Assembly (NCBI GenBank): GCA_041479965.1
Contig: JBGOZE010000005.1
Coordinates: 1 to 33,628, forward strand
DNA length: 33,628 bases
Direction: 5' to 3'
From: SM23-78 sp041479965
GTDB lineage: Archaea; Nanobdellota; Nanobdellia; Woesearchaeales; SM23-78
Shown: piece by piece, positions 8,670-16,386 of the stretch
Numbering within the stretch: the stretch's first letter is position 1
How the letters are laid out: every line of letters starts with the position of its first letter
Made by a program: the position numbers and the translations under genes
Notes under the pieces: generated by a model
Seen by the model: only the letters and a program-made list of their open reading frames with translations
The model's database searches: none
What the model was told of the DNA's origin: nothing

Positions 8670-9245
8670 ATGATATTCACTGAAAAAAAGCTCAAAGGAG
8701 TTTTTGAGATACAGCTAGAGCCGCACGAGGACAGCAGAGGATTCTTCATGCGAACCTATGACAGCAAGATATTCGCAGAACACGGGCTGGACAGGCAATG
8801 GGTTCAGGAAAGCCAATCGCATTCTTCACAGAAAGGAACTCTAAGAGGATTGCATTTCCAGTTCCCTCCCCACAATGAGACCAAGCTGATACGCTTGGCT
8901 AACGGGGAAGCATTCTTTGCATTTGTCGACCTGAGAAAAAGCTCGCCGACCTTTGGCAAATGGGGCAGCACAGTGCTTTCAAGCAAGAAAAAGAAGATGC
9001 TCTTTATCAGCAAAGGCTTTGCCCTGGGTATGTGCACATTGACTGATGATTGCGACCTGCTCTACAAGATGGATGAGCCCTATGCTCCTGGAAAAGAAGG
9101 AGCCATTAGGTGGGATGATGATGGCTTGAAAATCAAATGGCCGCTGAAAGAGCTCAAGGCCAAGCCAATAATCTCTGACAAGGATTCAAAAGCCATGGGC
9201 TTCAAGGAATTTGTCAAGGCTCACGGTGAGCTAGATATAAAGTGA
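8670..9245 (+). CDS. RmlC-like NDP-4-keto-sugar 3,5-epimerase
   Basis: A 191-residue cupin-fold protein of normal RmlC length. EPHEDSRGFFMRTYD, the QSSHS-type stretch (ESQSHSSQKGTLRGLHFQ) with the catalytic histidine in GLHFQ, and VDLRKSSPTFGKW are family signatures. Known relatives epimerise C3/C5 of 4-keto-6-deoxy sugars; heptose versions exist in Campylobacter (DdahB/MlghB). The frame opens at 8646, overlapping the previous stop, but GGAGGAG at 8657-8663 is six bases before ATG 8670 and the conserved fold begins there. Co-occurrence with a C-methyltransferase and a reductase-like SDR supports processing of a keto-heptose, although a dTDP-hexose is not excluded. Confidence 0.85.
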   Translation: MIFTEKKLKGVFEIQLEPHEDSRGFFMRTYDSKIFAEHGLDRQWVQESQSHSSQKGTLRGLHFQFPPHNETKLIRLANGEAFFAFVDLRKSSPTFGKWGSTVLSSKKKKMLFISKGFALGMCTLTDDCDLLYKMDEPYAPGKEGAIRWDDDGLKIKWPLKELKAKPIISDKDSKAMGFKEFVKAHGELDIK

Positions 9246-9255
9246 GGATTTTCAT

Positions 9256-10164
9256 ATGAGAATATTCATAACAGGCGGAACAGGATTCATAGGCAAGCAC
9301 TTAGTGAAAAAACTGGAAAGCGAAGGACATGAATTGCTCCTGCTCATCAAAGATGAAGCTGAGAAGCCAATCCTGGCATCAACAAAAACCAAGACACTGG
9401 TAGGAGACCTTTCGCAGATAATATCCTGGAAAAAATCACTGGCAGATTTCGAGCCAGAAGCAGCAATCCATCTCGCATGGCAAGGGATACCTGATTATGG
9501 GCATGAGATGAGCAGCAAGAACCTGAAATATAGCACTGAGATGATCAGTGTGCTCGGAGAGCTTGGCTGCAAAAAGATAATCGTTCCAGGCAGCTGCTGG
9601 GAATACGGGGAAAGTAAAGGGTTGCTGAGCGAAGATTCTCCTGCAAAATCAAATAATCCATTCACAACAGCAAAGAATTCATTATGCTTGACGGGAATGC
9701 TAGAAGCTAAGAAAAGAGGCTTTGTGTTCATCTGGGCAAGATTGTTCTACGTCTATGGTCCGGGACAGAGAGAAGGCTCGCTTATCCCCCACATCATTAA
9801 ATCAATAAAAGAGGGCAAAGCTCCAGAGATAAAGACTCCTTTTGCAAAGAATGATTTCATATACGTAGAGGATGTTGCAGAAGCAATTGCAATGATACTG
9901 AAAAAAGCAGACAAGAGCGCAATCTATAATATCGGCAGCGGAAAATCAACCTGCGTTCAAGAGCTCATAAAAGAAGTGTATGCTAATTTCAAGCAGGAAT
10001 ATGTTGAGCAAAAACCAGGGTCAAATGCTGCGGATGCTAAGGATGGCAAAAGAAACAATGGTTCAGATGCTGATTTCCGGGCAGACATCTCCAGGATAAA
10101 GAAGGAGATAGGCTGGAAGCCCAGGACCAGCATCAAGAAAGGGGTTAAAAGAACGATAGGCTAG
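9256..10164 (+). CDS. NAD(P)-dependent SDR, reductase/epimerase-like, with Phe at the catalytic Tyr position
   Basis: A 302-residue extended SDR with GGTGFIG as dinucleotide motif, GSCWEYG as the Ser region and YVYGPGQREGS plus DFIYVEDVAEA downstream. The YxxxK motif appears as NPFTTAK, so the usual catalytic Tyr is Phe136 while Lys140 remains. Relatives include 4-keto reductases of deoxysugar pathways. It starts 10 bases after the RmlC-like gene with GAGGATT as ribosome binding site, so it may carry out the last reduction in the modified-heptose route. The Tyr-to-Phe change means either another residue serves as acid or the enzyme has a different activity. Confidence 0.75.
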   Translation: MRIFITGGTGFIGKHLVKKLESEGHELLLLIKDEAEKPILASTKTKTLVGDLSQIISWKKSLADFEPEAAIHLAWQGIPDYGHEMSSKNLKYSTEMISVLGELGCKKIIVPGSCWEYGESKGLLSEDSPAKSNNPFTTAKNSLCLTGMLEAKKRGFVFIWARLFYVYGPGQREGSLIPHIIKSIKEGKAPEIKTPFAKNDFIYVEDVAEAIAMILKKADKSAIYNIGSGKSTCVQELIKEVYANFKQEYVEQKPGSNAADAKDGKRNNGSDADFRADISRIKKEIGWKPRTSIKKGVKRTIG

Positions 10165-10187
10165 TATGAAAAGGGAGTGTGGATGAA

Positions 10188-11291
10188 ATGAAGATTTTAG
10201 TGACAGGAGGATGCGGTTTTATTGGCTCTCATTTGACAGACGAATTAGTCCGGAGAGGCTATGATGTTACAGTGTTGGATCGGGCAACACCTCCCCCATA
10301 CAAGAACCTGAAAGCTAAATATGTCCGAATGGATGTATGTGATCCTCTTGGTAAGCTGCTGTCCAAAAAGTTTGATGTGATTTATCATTTGGCAGCAGAA
10401 GTAGGGTCAGGTCTTTCCATGGCAGACCCGCAAAAATTTGTGCGCTCAAACAGCCTAGGAACAACTAACCTATTAGAAGAGATGCGGCGCAGCGGGCACT
10501 ATTCCAAAATCATTGTGGCTTCATCTGCCACAGTCTATGGAGAAGCAACCTATAAATGCCCGAAGCATGGAATATTTTATCCAGATTTACGCCCAATAAA
10601 ACAGTTGGAAAGCGGCGAATGGGAGCTCAAGTGCCCGGTATGCGGAAATGATATGCAAGCCCTGCCAATAAAAGAAGACAGGATTCTCAAGCCTGCTTCG
10701 ATTTATGGCCAAAGCAAGCTAGACCAAGAATTAATTTGCATGTTGTTAGGAAGGGCTTGGGGCTTTCCTGTTGTTGCCTTTAGGCCTTTTGGCGTTTTTG
10801 GGCCTCGCCAGTCCCTTGGAAATCCTTACACCGGAGTATTGGCTTTGTTTGCTACTCAGGTATTTGTAGGGAAGCCTATCAAGCATTATGAAGATGGTAA
10901 GCAAAATAAGGGCTATATTTACATTGACGATGCTGTTAGTGCTTTCATATCTGCTTTGGATAATGATAAGGCAAATGGAAAAATATTCAATCTCGGATTG
11001 GAAAAGCCCGTGACTATAAGATATATCGCGGAAAGATTAGTTAAAAACATTAATCCCTCCGTAAAAATCATATCAACGGGCAAATTTCGCCCGGGCGATA
11101 CCCGTCATTCTTGGCCTGATACCTCGTTTTTGCAGGATACCTTGAAATGGAAACCTAAGACCTCTTTTGATGAAGGCATGGAAAAGATGCTTGATTGGCT
11201 GCGTACCATCCCTCAAAATGATAAAAAGAAGGCGATGATAACCTTTAAGAAAGCTGAGACTTATGCCAAATCCTACGGATTGGAAGTCTGA
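10188..11291 (+). CDS. Nucleotide-sugar epimerase with zinc-ribbon insertion (dTDP-rhamnose 4-epimerase-like)
   Basis: A 367-residue extended SDR: GGCGFIG dinucleotide motif, SSATVYGEA, Tyr173/Lys177 in SIYGQSK. Between them is an insertion with Cys124-His127 (CPKHG) and Cys149-Cys152 (CPVCG) that looks like a structural zinc site. This insertion marks the SDR group that includes dTDP-L-rhamnose 4-epimerases. The frame opens with GTG 10179, but GGGAGTG is the ribosome binding site and ATG 10188 starts the Rossmann strand. Codon choice differs from its neighbours: many CGG, CGC and CGA arginines and AT-rich third positions, suggesting a separate origin. The substrate is not certain. Confidence 0.8.
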   Translation: MKILVTGGCGFIGSHLTDELVRRGYDVTVLDRATPPPYKNLKAKYVRMDVCDPLGKLLSKKFDVIYHLAAEVGSGLSMADPQKFVRSNSLGTTNLLEEMRRSGHYSKIIVASSATVYGEATYKCPKHGIFYPDLRPIKQLESGEWELKCPVCGNDMQALPIKEDRILKPASIYGQSKLDQELICMLLGRAWGFPVVAFRPFGVFGPRQSLGNPYTGVLALFATQVFVGKPIKHYEDGKQNKGYIYIDDAVSAFISALDNDKANGKIFNLGLEKPVTIRYIAERLVKNINPSVKIISTGKFRPGDTRHSWPDTSFLQDTLKWKPKTSFDEGMEKMLDWLRTIPQNDKKKAMITFKKAETYAKSYGLEV

Positions 11292-11307
11292 TGATGGAGG
11301 AAGAAAA

Positions 11308-12057
11308 ATGAAATTTAAGGATGTTGCTTTTTATGACAAAATACTGCAGTATGTGAAGAGGAAGGAGAAGAAGGATTTTGAATCACTCTCAAAAGCTGCT
11401 AATGAATGGTTGAGAGTTTCCTATGAGAACAGGATATACTATGACTGGACATGGCTAGGAATCCCCATAATCCAAACCCCATCGGACATGATGATGATAC
11501 AAGAGTTGATTTTCCGCCTAAGACCTAAGACTGTGATAGAGACAGGGGTAGCTCATGGCGGGGGGCTGATATTCTACAGTTCTATCCTTAAGCTCATCCA
11601 TGGAAATGAATATTCGGTCATCGGAATTGAAATTGATTTTCGTGAGCACAATCGTAAAATCCTGGAGAAGCACCCATTGTACAAGAATGTGCATGTTATT
11701 GAGGGAGATTGCACTTCAGCAGCAACCATCCAGAAAATCAAGGATTTGCAGCCCGACCTGTCTGGAAATGTGATTGTTGTTCTGGACTCCTATCATGGGA
11801 AAGATCATGTGCTAAAAGAGCTTGAGCTATACTCTGATCTGGTGAATGCCGGAGGCTATATTGTTGTTTGTGATACCATCGTGGATACTCTTGAGGGCAT
11901 TGAATTGACTGATAAGACTGTAAGTAAGGGCAATGGCCCCTTATCTGCCATTGGTGAATTCATTAAGAAGGATCCGCGGTTCGTTATTGATGAGAACTAC
12001 AACAAGCTCTTCATCAGCCACGCCCATAATGGCTTTTTAAAAAAAATAAGGGATTGA
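11308..12057 (+). CDS. CmcI/cephalosporin hydroxylase-family methyltransferase
   Basis: A 249-residue class I SAM-dependent methyltransferase-like protein. ETGVAHGGGLIFY is motif I, IGIEID the second strand with acidic end, and VLDSYHGKDHVLKELELY is the signature seen in the CmcI family. Members near glycan loci O-methylate sugars (rhamnosyl O-methyltransferase is one named example). The frame extends to 11263, overlapping the epimerase gene, but GGAGG at 11296-11300 places the start at ATG 11308. The next gene begins just after its TGA. Likely role: methyl capping of a sugar hydroxyl; the position on the sugar is unknown. Confidence 0.77.
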   Translation: MKFKDVAFYDKILQYVKRKEKKDFESLSKAANEWLRVSYENRIYYDWTWLGIPIIQTPSDMMMIQELIFRLRPKTVIETGVAHGGGLIFYSSILKLIHGNEYSVIGIEIDFREHNRKILEKHPLYKNVHVIEGDCTSAATIQKIKDLQPDLSGNVIVVLDSYHGKDHVLKELELYSDLVNAGGYIVVCDTIVDTLEGIELTDKTVSKGNGPLSAIGEFIKKDPRFVIDENYNKLFISHAHNGFLKKIRD

Positions 12058-12059
12058 TC

Positions 12060-13133
12060 ATGATAGTTAAATGCACTATTTTAGTCCCGACCTATAACCG
12101 CCCACATTACCTTAAGAGGATACTTGATTATTACAATGATTCCAATCAAAGGAATCGTTTCCAGTTCATTGTGGGAGATTCAAGCCACTTCAATGAGAGA
12201 AAAGAAAACAAGCAGATAGTCCAGAGCTTTGCAGGGCTGCACATAACCTATATTGACAATTATTCTGAAAAACTGAATTCTCTTCAAAAGTTCGCTGATA
12301 TGGTGCAGAAAGTCAAGACCAGATTCTGTGTCTTCTGCGCTGACGATGATTTTGTTACGCCAGATGGGATAATGGAAGCAGTAGATTTCCTGGATAAGAA
12401 CAAGGACTATGCTGTTGCACACGGGCATTATGTGCGCTTTTACCTTAGCAAAGGAAAAATCAAGCCTCATTTTGCCTGGGCCCCAAGATACCCTGCCTAT
12501 AGCTCCATCGCTTATGCTGATGCAAAATCAAGACTGACGTTTCACCTCTCTAATTATAATGTTCCGACAACCTATGCGGTGCACAGGACAACTGAGCTCA
12601 AGAAAGCCTACAGAGAATTCATAAAATCAGGAGTGGACCCTTGGCTTTTTGGGGAGATACTTCCTTCAGTGCTCACACTCATCTATGGTAAGATGAAGAA
12701 ACTTGATGTGTTTCACTCTGCAAGAGACTCATCAACCTTCAAAGGAGCAAAATGGCCTTCACTGGTAGATTTCATTGAGAATGGAACCTATGCCAAGAAC
12801 TATGCTAAGTTCAGGAAATGCTTAGCACAGAACCTGTCCAAGACAGGAAAGATAAAGCTGAAAGAGGCTGAGAAGACAGTGGATGATGCAATGGCACTCT
12901 ATATTGCCAGGTGCTATGCTGAGCGCAAGAACAAGACAGGAAAACTAGGCAAGATTTTCAATGCCTTAGGTTTGCCAGATGGCTTGGATGAAGGCTTCAG
13001 GAAGATATACAGGAAGATATCTGCGAAAAAAGAGCTTAAGTCAGATGCTTTCTGGGAATCACTTGATAATCATGCATCAGCAGCAGCAAAGGAGTTGGAA
13101 GCTGTCAAGAAATGCGTGCTGGAGCATGCCTGA
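12060..13133 (+). CDS. GT2-like glycosyltransferase (GT-A fold)
   Basis: A 357-residue protein. CTILVPTYNRPHYLKRILDYY is cut short here to its key part VPTYNRP, the classic GT-A opening, and FCADDDF is the metal-binding DxD region. The middle (about 100-230) keeps the GT-A pattern; the C-terminal 110 residues are helical and lysine-rich. It resembles the TIGR00180-type glycosyltransferase group by eye. A TTG at 12054 is in frame, but ATG 12060 follows GGGATTGATC and is preferred. It is the last gene of the heptose operon, so it may transfer the finished heptose to the growing glycan. Confidence 0.78.
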   Translation: MIVKCTILVPTYNRPHYLKRILDYYNDSNQRNRFQFIVGDSSHFNERKENKQIVQSFAGLHITYIDNYSEKLNSLQKFADMVQKVKTRFCVFCADDDFVTPDGIMEAVDFLDKNKDYAVAHGHYVRFYLSKGKIKPHFAWAPRYPAYSSIAYADAKSRLTFHLSNYNVPTTYAVHRTTELKKAYREFIKSGVDPWLFGEILPSVLTLIYGKMKKLDVFHSARDSSTFKGAKWPSLVDFIENGTYAKNYAKFRKCLAQNLSKTGKIKLKEAEKTVDDAMALYIARCYAERKNKTGKLGKIFNALGLPDGLDEGFRKIYRKISAKKELKSDAFWESLDNHASAAAKELEAVKKCVLEHA

Positions 13134-13152
13134 GAAGGATCAAGAATAGCAA

Positions 13153-13176
13153 GTTTTCCGTCGAAAAAACTCTTTT
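13153..13176 (+). terminator. Weak hairpin plus T-rich tract at the end of the heptose operon
   Basis: GTTTT (13153-13157) can pair with AAAAC (13166-13170), followed by TCTTTTATCC. The position between the GT2 stop and the next promoter fits a terminator, but the stem is short and A/T-only apart from one pair. Confidence 0.3.
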
Positions 13177-13196
13177 ATCCTGAATTTGCTTATCAT

Positions 13197-13210
13197 AAAC
13201 TATATAAAGC
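13197..13210 (+). promoter_or_regulatory. Strong TATA promoter for the amidotransferase gene
   Basis: AAACTATATAAAGC is close to the ideal archaeal TATA box and leaves a leader of about 55 bases before ATG 13286. The same core, AAACTATATAAAAGC, occurs on the minus strand at 30373-30387 ahead of the second NeuB operon. Confidence 0.6.
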
Positions 13211-13285
13211 GACTAGGGTTATGTTTTAAGGGGATAAACAGCATGAAAACCATAAAAACAAAAAATAAAATGCAAAGGTGGGAAC

Positions 13286-14443
13286 ATGAGATACTGCAAG
13301 AAATGTGTGATGCCTGATTCCAGGCCAGGGCTTAAATTTGACGAAGACGGCGTATGCTATGCCTGTAAAGCTGCGGAAAGAGCTAAGAATACTGATTGGA
13401 AGCAGAGATGGAAGGAGTTGGAAGCTCTGGCAGACAAATATAGAGGATGCAATGGAGATTCTTATGACTGCATAATCACTGTCAGCGGTGGAAAAGACAG
13501 CCACTACCAGACCTACATCTTCAAAGAAAAACTCAAGATGAATCCGCTTCTTGTATCGATAGATAATTTCAGCTGGACTGAAACAGGCAGAAAAAACTGG
13601 AGCAACCTACTGAGCACTTTTGGTTGCGACGCACATGTCTTTTCTCTAAATCCGCAGGTATGTAAAAAAATGTTCAAGATCGCATTAGAAGAACTTGGAA
13701 GCCCAACATGGTATTTTGACAGGGCAATCTACGCATATCCTATACAGATCGCAATAAAACTTGGAATCCAACTTATTGTATATGGAGAGAATACAGCCTA
13801 TGAGAGAGGCGGACCTGGTGGAGAAAAAGAGACTCCAAGCGCCATGAACCAGATCAACAACGATGTTGTAAAAAAAGTAGACTGGGATTTTTTCCTAAAG
13901 AGAGACAAGACATTGTCGATGAAGGACTTCAATCCATGCATATATCCATCGATGGAAGAAATACAAAAAGCAAAATTAAATCCAGTATTTCTGAGCTATT
14001 ACACCAAATGGAGCGCACATGACCACATGGAATTTGCCAGAAGCAGAGGATTCAAAACATTAGATGACACGGGTGAATGGAAGAGACAAGGATTTGCAGA
14101 ACAGTATGACCAAATTGATACTATCGGGTATGTTACGCATACTTGGTTCAAGTTCCCAAAATTTGGGCACTGCAATATCACTGACAGAACAAGCCTTTGG
14201 ATACGAGAAGGAAGAATGACAAGGGAAGAAGCAGTAAAGATGGTGCTTGCAGAAGATTGGAAGCTTGATCCAAAGGTGCTTGCAGATTTCCTGACATTCA
14301 TAGACAATTATCCGATAGGCAAATTTCTTCAGGTAGCTGAAAAGTTCGCTAACAAGGATATTGTAGAGAAACAAGACGGATGGTGGAAATTAAAGAAAAA
14401 TGTGCAGGAAGCACTGATTAAAGGCGGAGAAGTGAAGCCGTAA
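13286..14443 (+). CDS. N-acetyl-sugar amidotransferase (WbpG/PseA-like PP-loop enzyme)
   Basis: A 385-residue protein with an N-terminal zinc site (Cys4, Cys7, Cys24, Cys27) and the PP-loop SGGKDS at 67-72 that binds ATP. GENTAYERGGPGGEKETPS and CIYPSMEEI are typical of the WbuX/WbpG/PseA family, which turns an N-acetyl group of a sugar into an acetamidino group. WbpG works with HisH- and HisF-like partners; PseA is found without them. No such partner is encoded here. AGGTGG lies four bases before ATG 13286. Position at the head of the nonulosonate genes suggests an acetamidino-modified nonulosonic acid, as known for Legionella and Campylobacter sugars. The modified position is unknown. Confidence 0.85.
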   Translation: MRYCKKCVMPDSRPGLKFDEDGVCYACKAAERAKNTDWKQRWKELEALADKYRGCNGDSYDCIITVSGGKDSHYQTYIFKEKLKMNPLLVSIDNFSWTETGRKNWSNLLSTFGCDAHVFSLNPQVCKKMFKIALEELGSPTWYFDRAIYAYPIQIAIKLGIQLIVYGENTAYERGGPGGEKETPSAMNQINNDVVKKVDWDFFLKRDKTLSMKDFNPCIYPSMEEIQKAKLNPVFLSYYTKWSAHDHMEFARSRGFKTLDDTGEWKRQGFAEQYDQIDTIGYVTHTWFKFPKFGHCNITDRTSLWIREGRMTREEAVKMVLAEDWKLDPKVLADFLTFIDNYPIGKFLQVAEKFANKDIVEKQDGWWKLKKNVQEALIKGGEVKP

Positions 14444-14490
14444 AGGAATGAAAATTAATGAACAATAAAATAGAAAAAGGCAATTTACGA

Positions 14491-14498
14491 TATAAAAA
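14491..14498 (+). promoter_or_regulatory. Putative TATA box before the first NeuB gene
   Basis: TATAAAAA within ACGATATAAAAATAG lies about 40 bases before ATG 14537. GGGGGT at 14525-14530 is the ribosome binding site. The 93-base gap between genes fits a promoter. Confidence 0.45.
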
Positions 14499-14536
14499 TA
14501 GCTTAATAAGCATAATGATATTATGGGGGTAATAAC

Positions 14537-15523
14537 ATGGCTCAAGTCTCAATAATAGGCGAAACAGCATGCGCACACGAAGGCTCATGCGAAAACCTTC
14601 TTAAGATGATAGACGCGATAGCAGAGGCGAAGGCAGACATAGTCCATTTCATCGTGTTCACTACAGAAGGCTCAACATCACCAAAACATCCGGGATATGA
14701 AAAAGGGAAAGAGCTTGAACTTAGCGCAGAAGAATGGAAAAAAGCCATATTTCATGCTAAATCAAAGAAGATGAAGGTTGCGACCACTATCCAGGATGAA
14801 GCAAGCCTGAAGCTTGTCTCTTCTCTTGATGTAGATATAATAAAGATACATTCAACAGACAATACCAACCCGGAACTGATAAGAAAAGCTGCAGAAAAGA
14901 ATAAACAGATGATGATCTCTGTCGGCGCGATGACCATGGAAGAGATAGAAAAAGCGATCGACACTATAAAAGAAGCAGGTAACAATGACATAATCCTGAT
15001 GTATGGTTATCAGGACTATCCGACAGACCCGGCCTTGATAAACCTCAGGATGATAACAACACTGAAAGAGAAGTTCAAGGTAGCAGTAGGATATGCAGAC
15101 CACACTGATGGAGAATCAAAACTGGCGAACGCAATACCACTGCTATCGATCCCTCTGGGTGCAGAATATGTCGATAAGCACATCACGCTAGATCGGAGCA
15201 AGAAGGGTATAGATTATCAGGCAGCACTCAACCCTGATGAGTTCAAGGATTTCGTGAAATGCTTCAGAACTGCAGAGAAATCTATCGGAGACGGAATAAG
15301 ACATGAGTTCACTGATGCTGAAAAAAGATATCGAGAGCTAGTGAAGAAAAGCATCGTCGCAGCAAAGAACCTGAAAAAAGGAAAGAGAATCACAAAAGAT
15401 GACGTGTTGTTCTTAAGGTCTGATAGACTAGGTATGGCGCCTTATGAACTAGTTAACATCATATCAAAAACACTGAAAAGAGATATCAAGAAATATGACA
15501 ATATCGAGAGGGATGATATTTAG
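14537..15523 (+). CDS. NeuB-family sialic acid synthase homologue with altered active site (copy A)
   Basis: A 328-residue TIM-barrel NeuB homologue with a short SAF-like C-terminus. GYADHTDG and VDKHITLDRSKKGIDYQAAL match the metal-binding histidine regions. It belongs with the protein at 29305-30321: both have AHEG in place of NHxG, and DRxKKGxDY. Unlike that copy, the KFQ signature that lines the phosphoenolpyruvate site in NeuB enzymes reads His37-Phe-Ile (copy B has Lys48-Phe-Gln). Synthase activity is therefore doubtful or changed. It is followed after 18 bases by an SpsF-type cytidylyltransferase, the same order as on the minus strand. Likely product class: a 3-deoxy-2-ulosonic acid, substrate unknown. 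Confidence 0.8.
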   Translation: MAQVSIIGETACAHEGSCENLLKMIDAIAEAKADIVHFIVFTTEGSTSPKHPGYEKGKELELSAEEWKKAIFHAKSKKMKVATTIQDEASLKLVSSLDVDIIKIHSTDNTNPELIRKAAEKNKQMMISVGAMTMEEIEKAIDTIKEAGNNDIILMYGYQDYPTDPALINLRMITTLKEKFKVAVGYADHTDGESKLANAIPLLSIPLGAEYVDKHITLDRSKKGIDYQAALNPDEFKDFVKCFRTAEKSIGDGIRHEFTDAEKRYRELVKKSIVAAKNLKKGKRITKDDVLFLRSDRLGMAPYELVNIISKTLKRDIKKYDNIERDDI

Positions 15524-15541
15524 GATCGGGGATGATACGAT

Positions 15542-16351
15542 ATGCTAAGAAATAATAATAACAATAATAACAGCAATAAAAATAATAAAACAAATAATAG
15601 CAAAAAGACAGCTATAACAATAACCGCAAGGATGAAATCCACAAGATTGCTTCTAAAGATAATGCGCTATCTAAACGGAAGCCCTCTGATCGAAAGGATG
15701 ATTGACAAGCTAAAACAAGCCCGCCATGCAGACATGATAATCATGTGCACATCAACAAACCCTCAGGACGATATCCTCATCGATGTAGCTGAGAAGAAAG
15801 GAATATTGTGGTATAGGGGAAGCGAAGACGATGTTCTTGAGCGGATAAAGGAAGGCGCGATGAAATATGAAGCGGATTTTGTAGTCAGTGTCACTGCAGA
15901 CAATCCGCTTACAGATCCTGAATACATCGACAGAATCATAGAATCATACAAAAAAGAAGGCGGCGACTATATCTATGTCGAAGATTTGCCAATCGGGACA
16001 AACTCGCACGGAGTCACAACAGAAGCGCTGAAAAAAGTATGCTCTCTGAAAAAAGAGACCGATACAGAAATATGGGGACTATATTTCAAAGACACAAACA
16101 TGTTCAACATCAAAAAGATAAATGTAGATGATAAAGACTTCGGAAAGAACTATAGGCTTACAGTGGACCATCCGGAAGATCTGACACTTATGCGTGAAAT
16201 CTACCAGAGATTCTCGTCAAAAGAGAAATTCAGCATCGGAGAAATCATAGCATTTCTCAAAGCAAATCCGACAATAGCACAGATAAACCAGAAACACCAG
16301 CAGCTGTTGTCAAAAGAAATAGATTACAGCAATTTCAAGAGCAAAAAATAA
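15542..16351 (+). CDS. SpsF-type cytidylyltransferase with Asn-rich N-terminus (copy A)
   Basis: A 269-residue protein. Residues 4-19 are almost all Asn, Lys and Ser, encoded by an AAT/AAC/AAA run. The SpsF (CTP_transf_3) domain begins at AITITARMKSTRL and contains GSEDDVLERI, VSVTADNPLTDPEYID and YRLTVDHPEDLTLM. The family signature RLPGK reads RLLLK (35-39) here, so Pro and Gly of the nucleotide loop are lost though Lys39 remains. GGGGATGAT at 15529-15536 before ATG 15542 supports this start, so the Asn-rich tail is probably translated. The family transfers CMP to 3-deoxy-ulosonic acids or related sugars. It pairs with the NeuB copy A just upstream. It is one of three cytidylyltransferase domains in the window. 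Confidence 0.8.
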   Translation: MLRNNNNNNNSNKNNKTNNSKKTAITITARMKSTRLLLKIMRYLNGSPLIERMIDKLKQARHADMIIMCTSTNPQDDILIDVAEKKGILWYRGSEDDVLERIKEGAMKYEADFVVSVTADNPLTDPEYIDRIIESYKKEGGDYIYVEDLPIGTNSHGVTTEALKKVCSLKKETDTEIWGLYFKDTNMFNIKKINVDDKDFGKNYRLTVDHPEDLTLMREIYQRFSSKEKFSIGEIIAFLKANPTIAQINQKHQQLLSKEIDYSNFKSKK

Positions 16352-16386
16352 GCAAATTAAAACAATAAAAAAAACAAGCATCATCG

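Noticed and set aside
3376..13133. ADP-L-glycero-manno-heptose (LPS-type) pathway
   Set aside because: The kinase is of HddA type with a separate mannose-type nucleotidyltransferase and no HldE or HldD homologue, so the GDP-linked branch fits better.
15548..15604. AAT/AAC-rich run as a CRISPR or satellite repeat
   Set aside because: It is a short irregular trinucleotide run within a coding frame, without spacers or regular repeat units.
14537..16351. A NeuB-SpsF readthrough fusion for copy A as well
   Set aside because: The two genes share a frame, but after the TAG a second in-frame stop (TGA at 15533) follows, and copy A has its own ATG with a good ribosome binding site.
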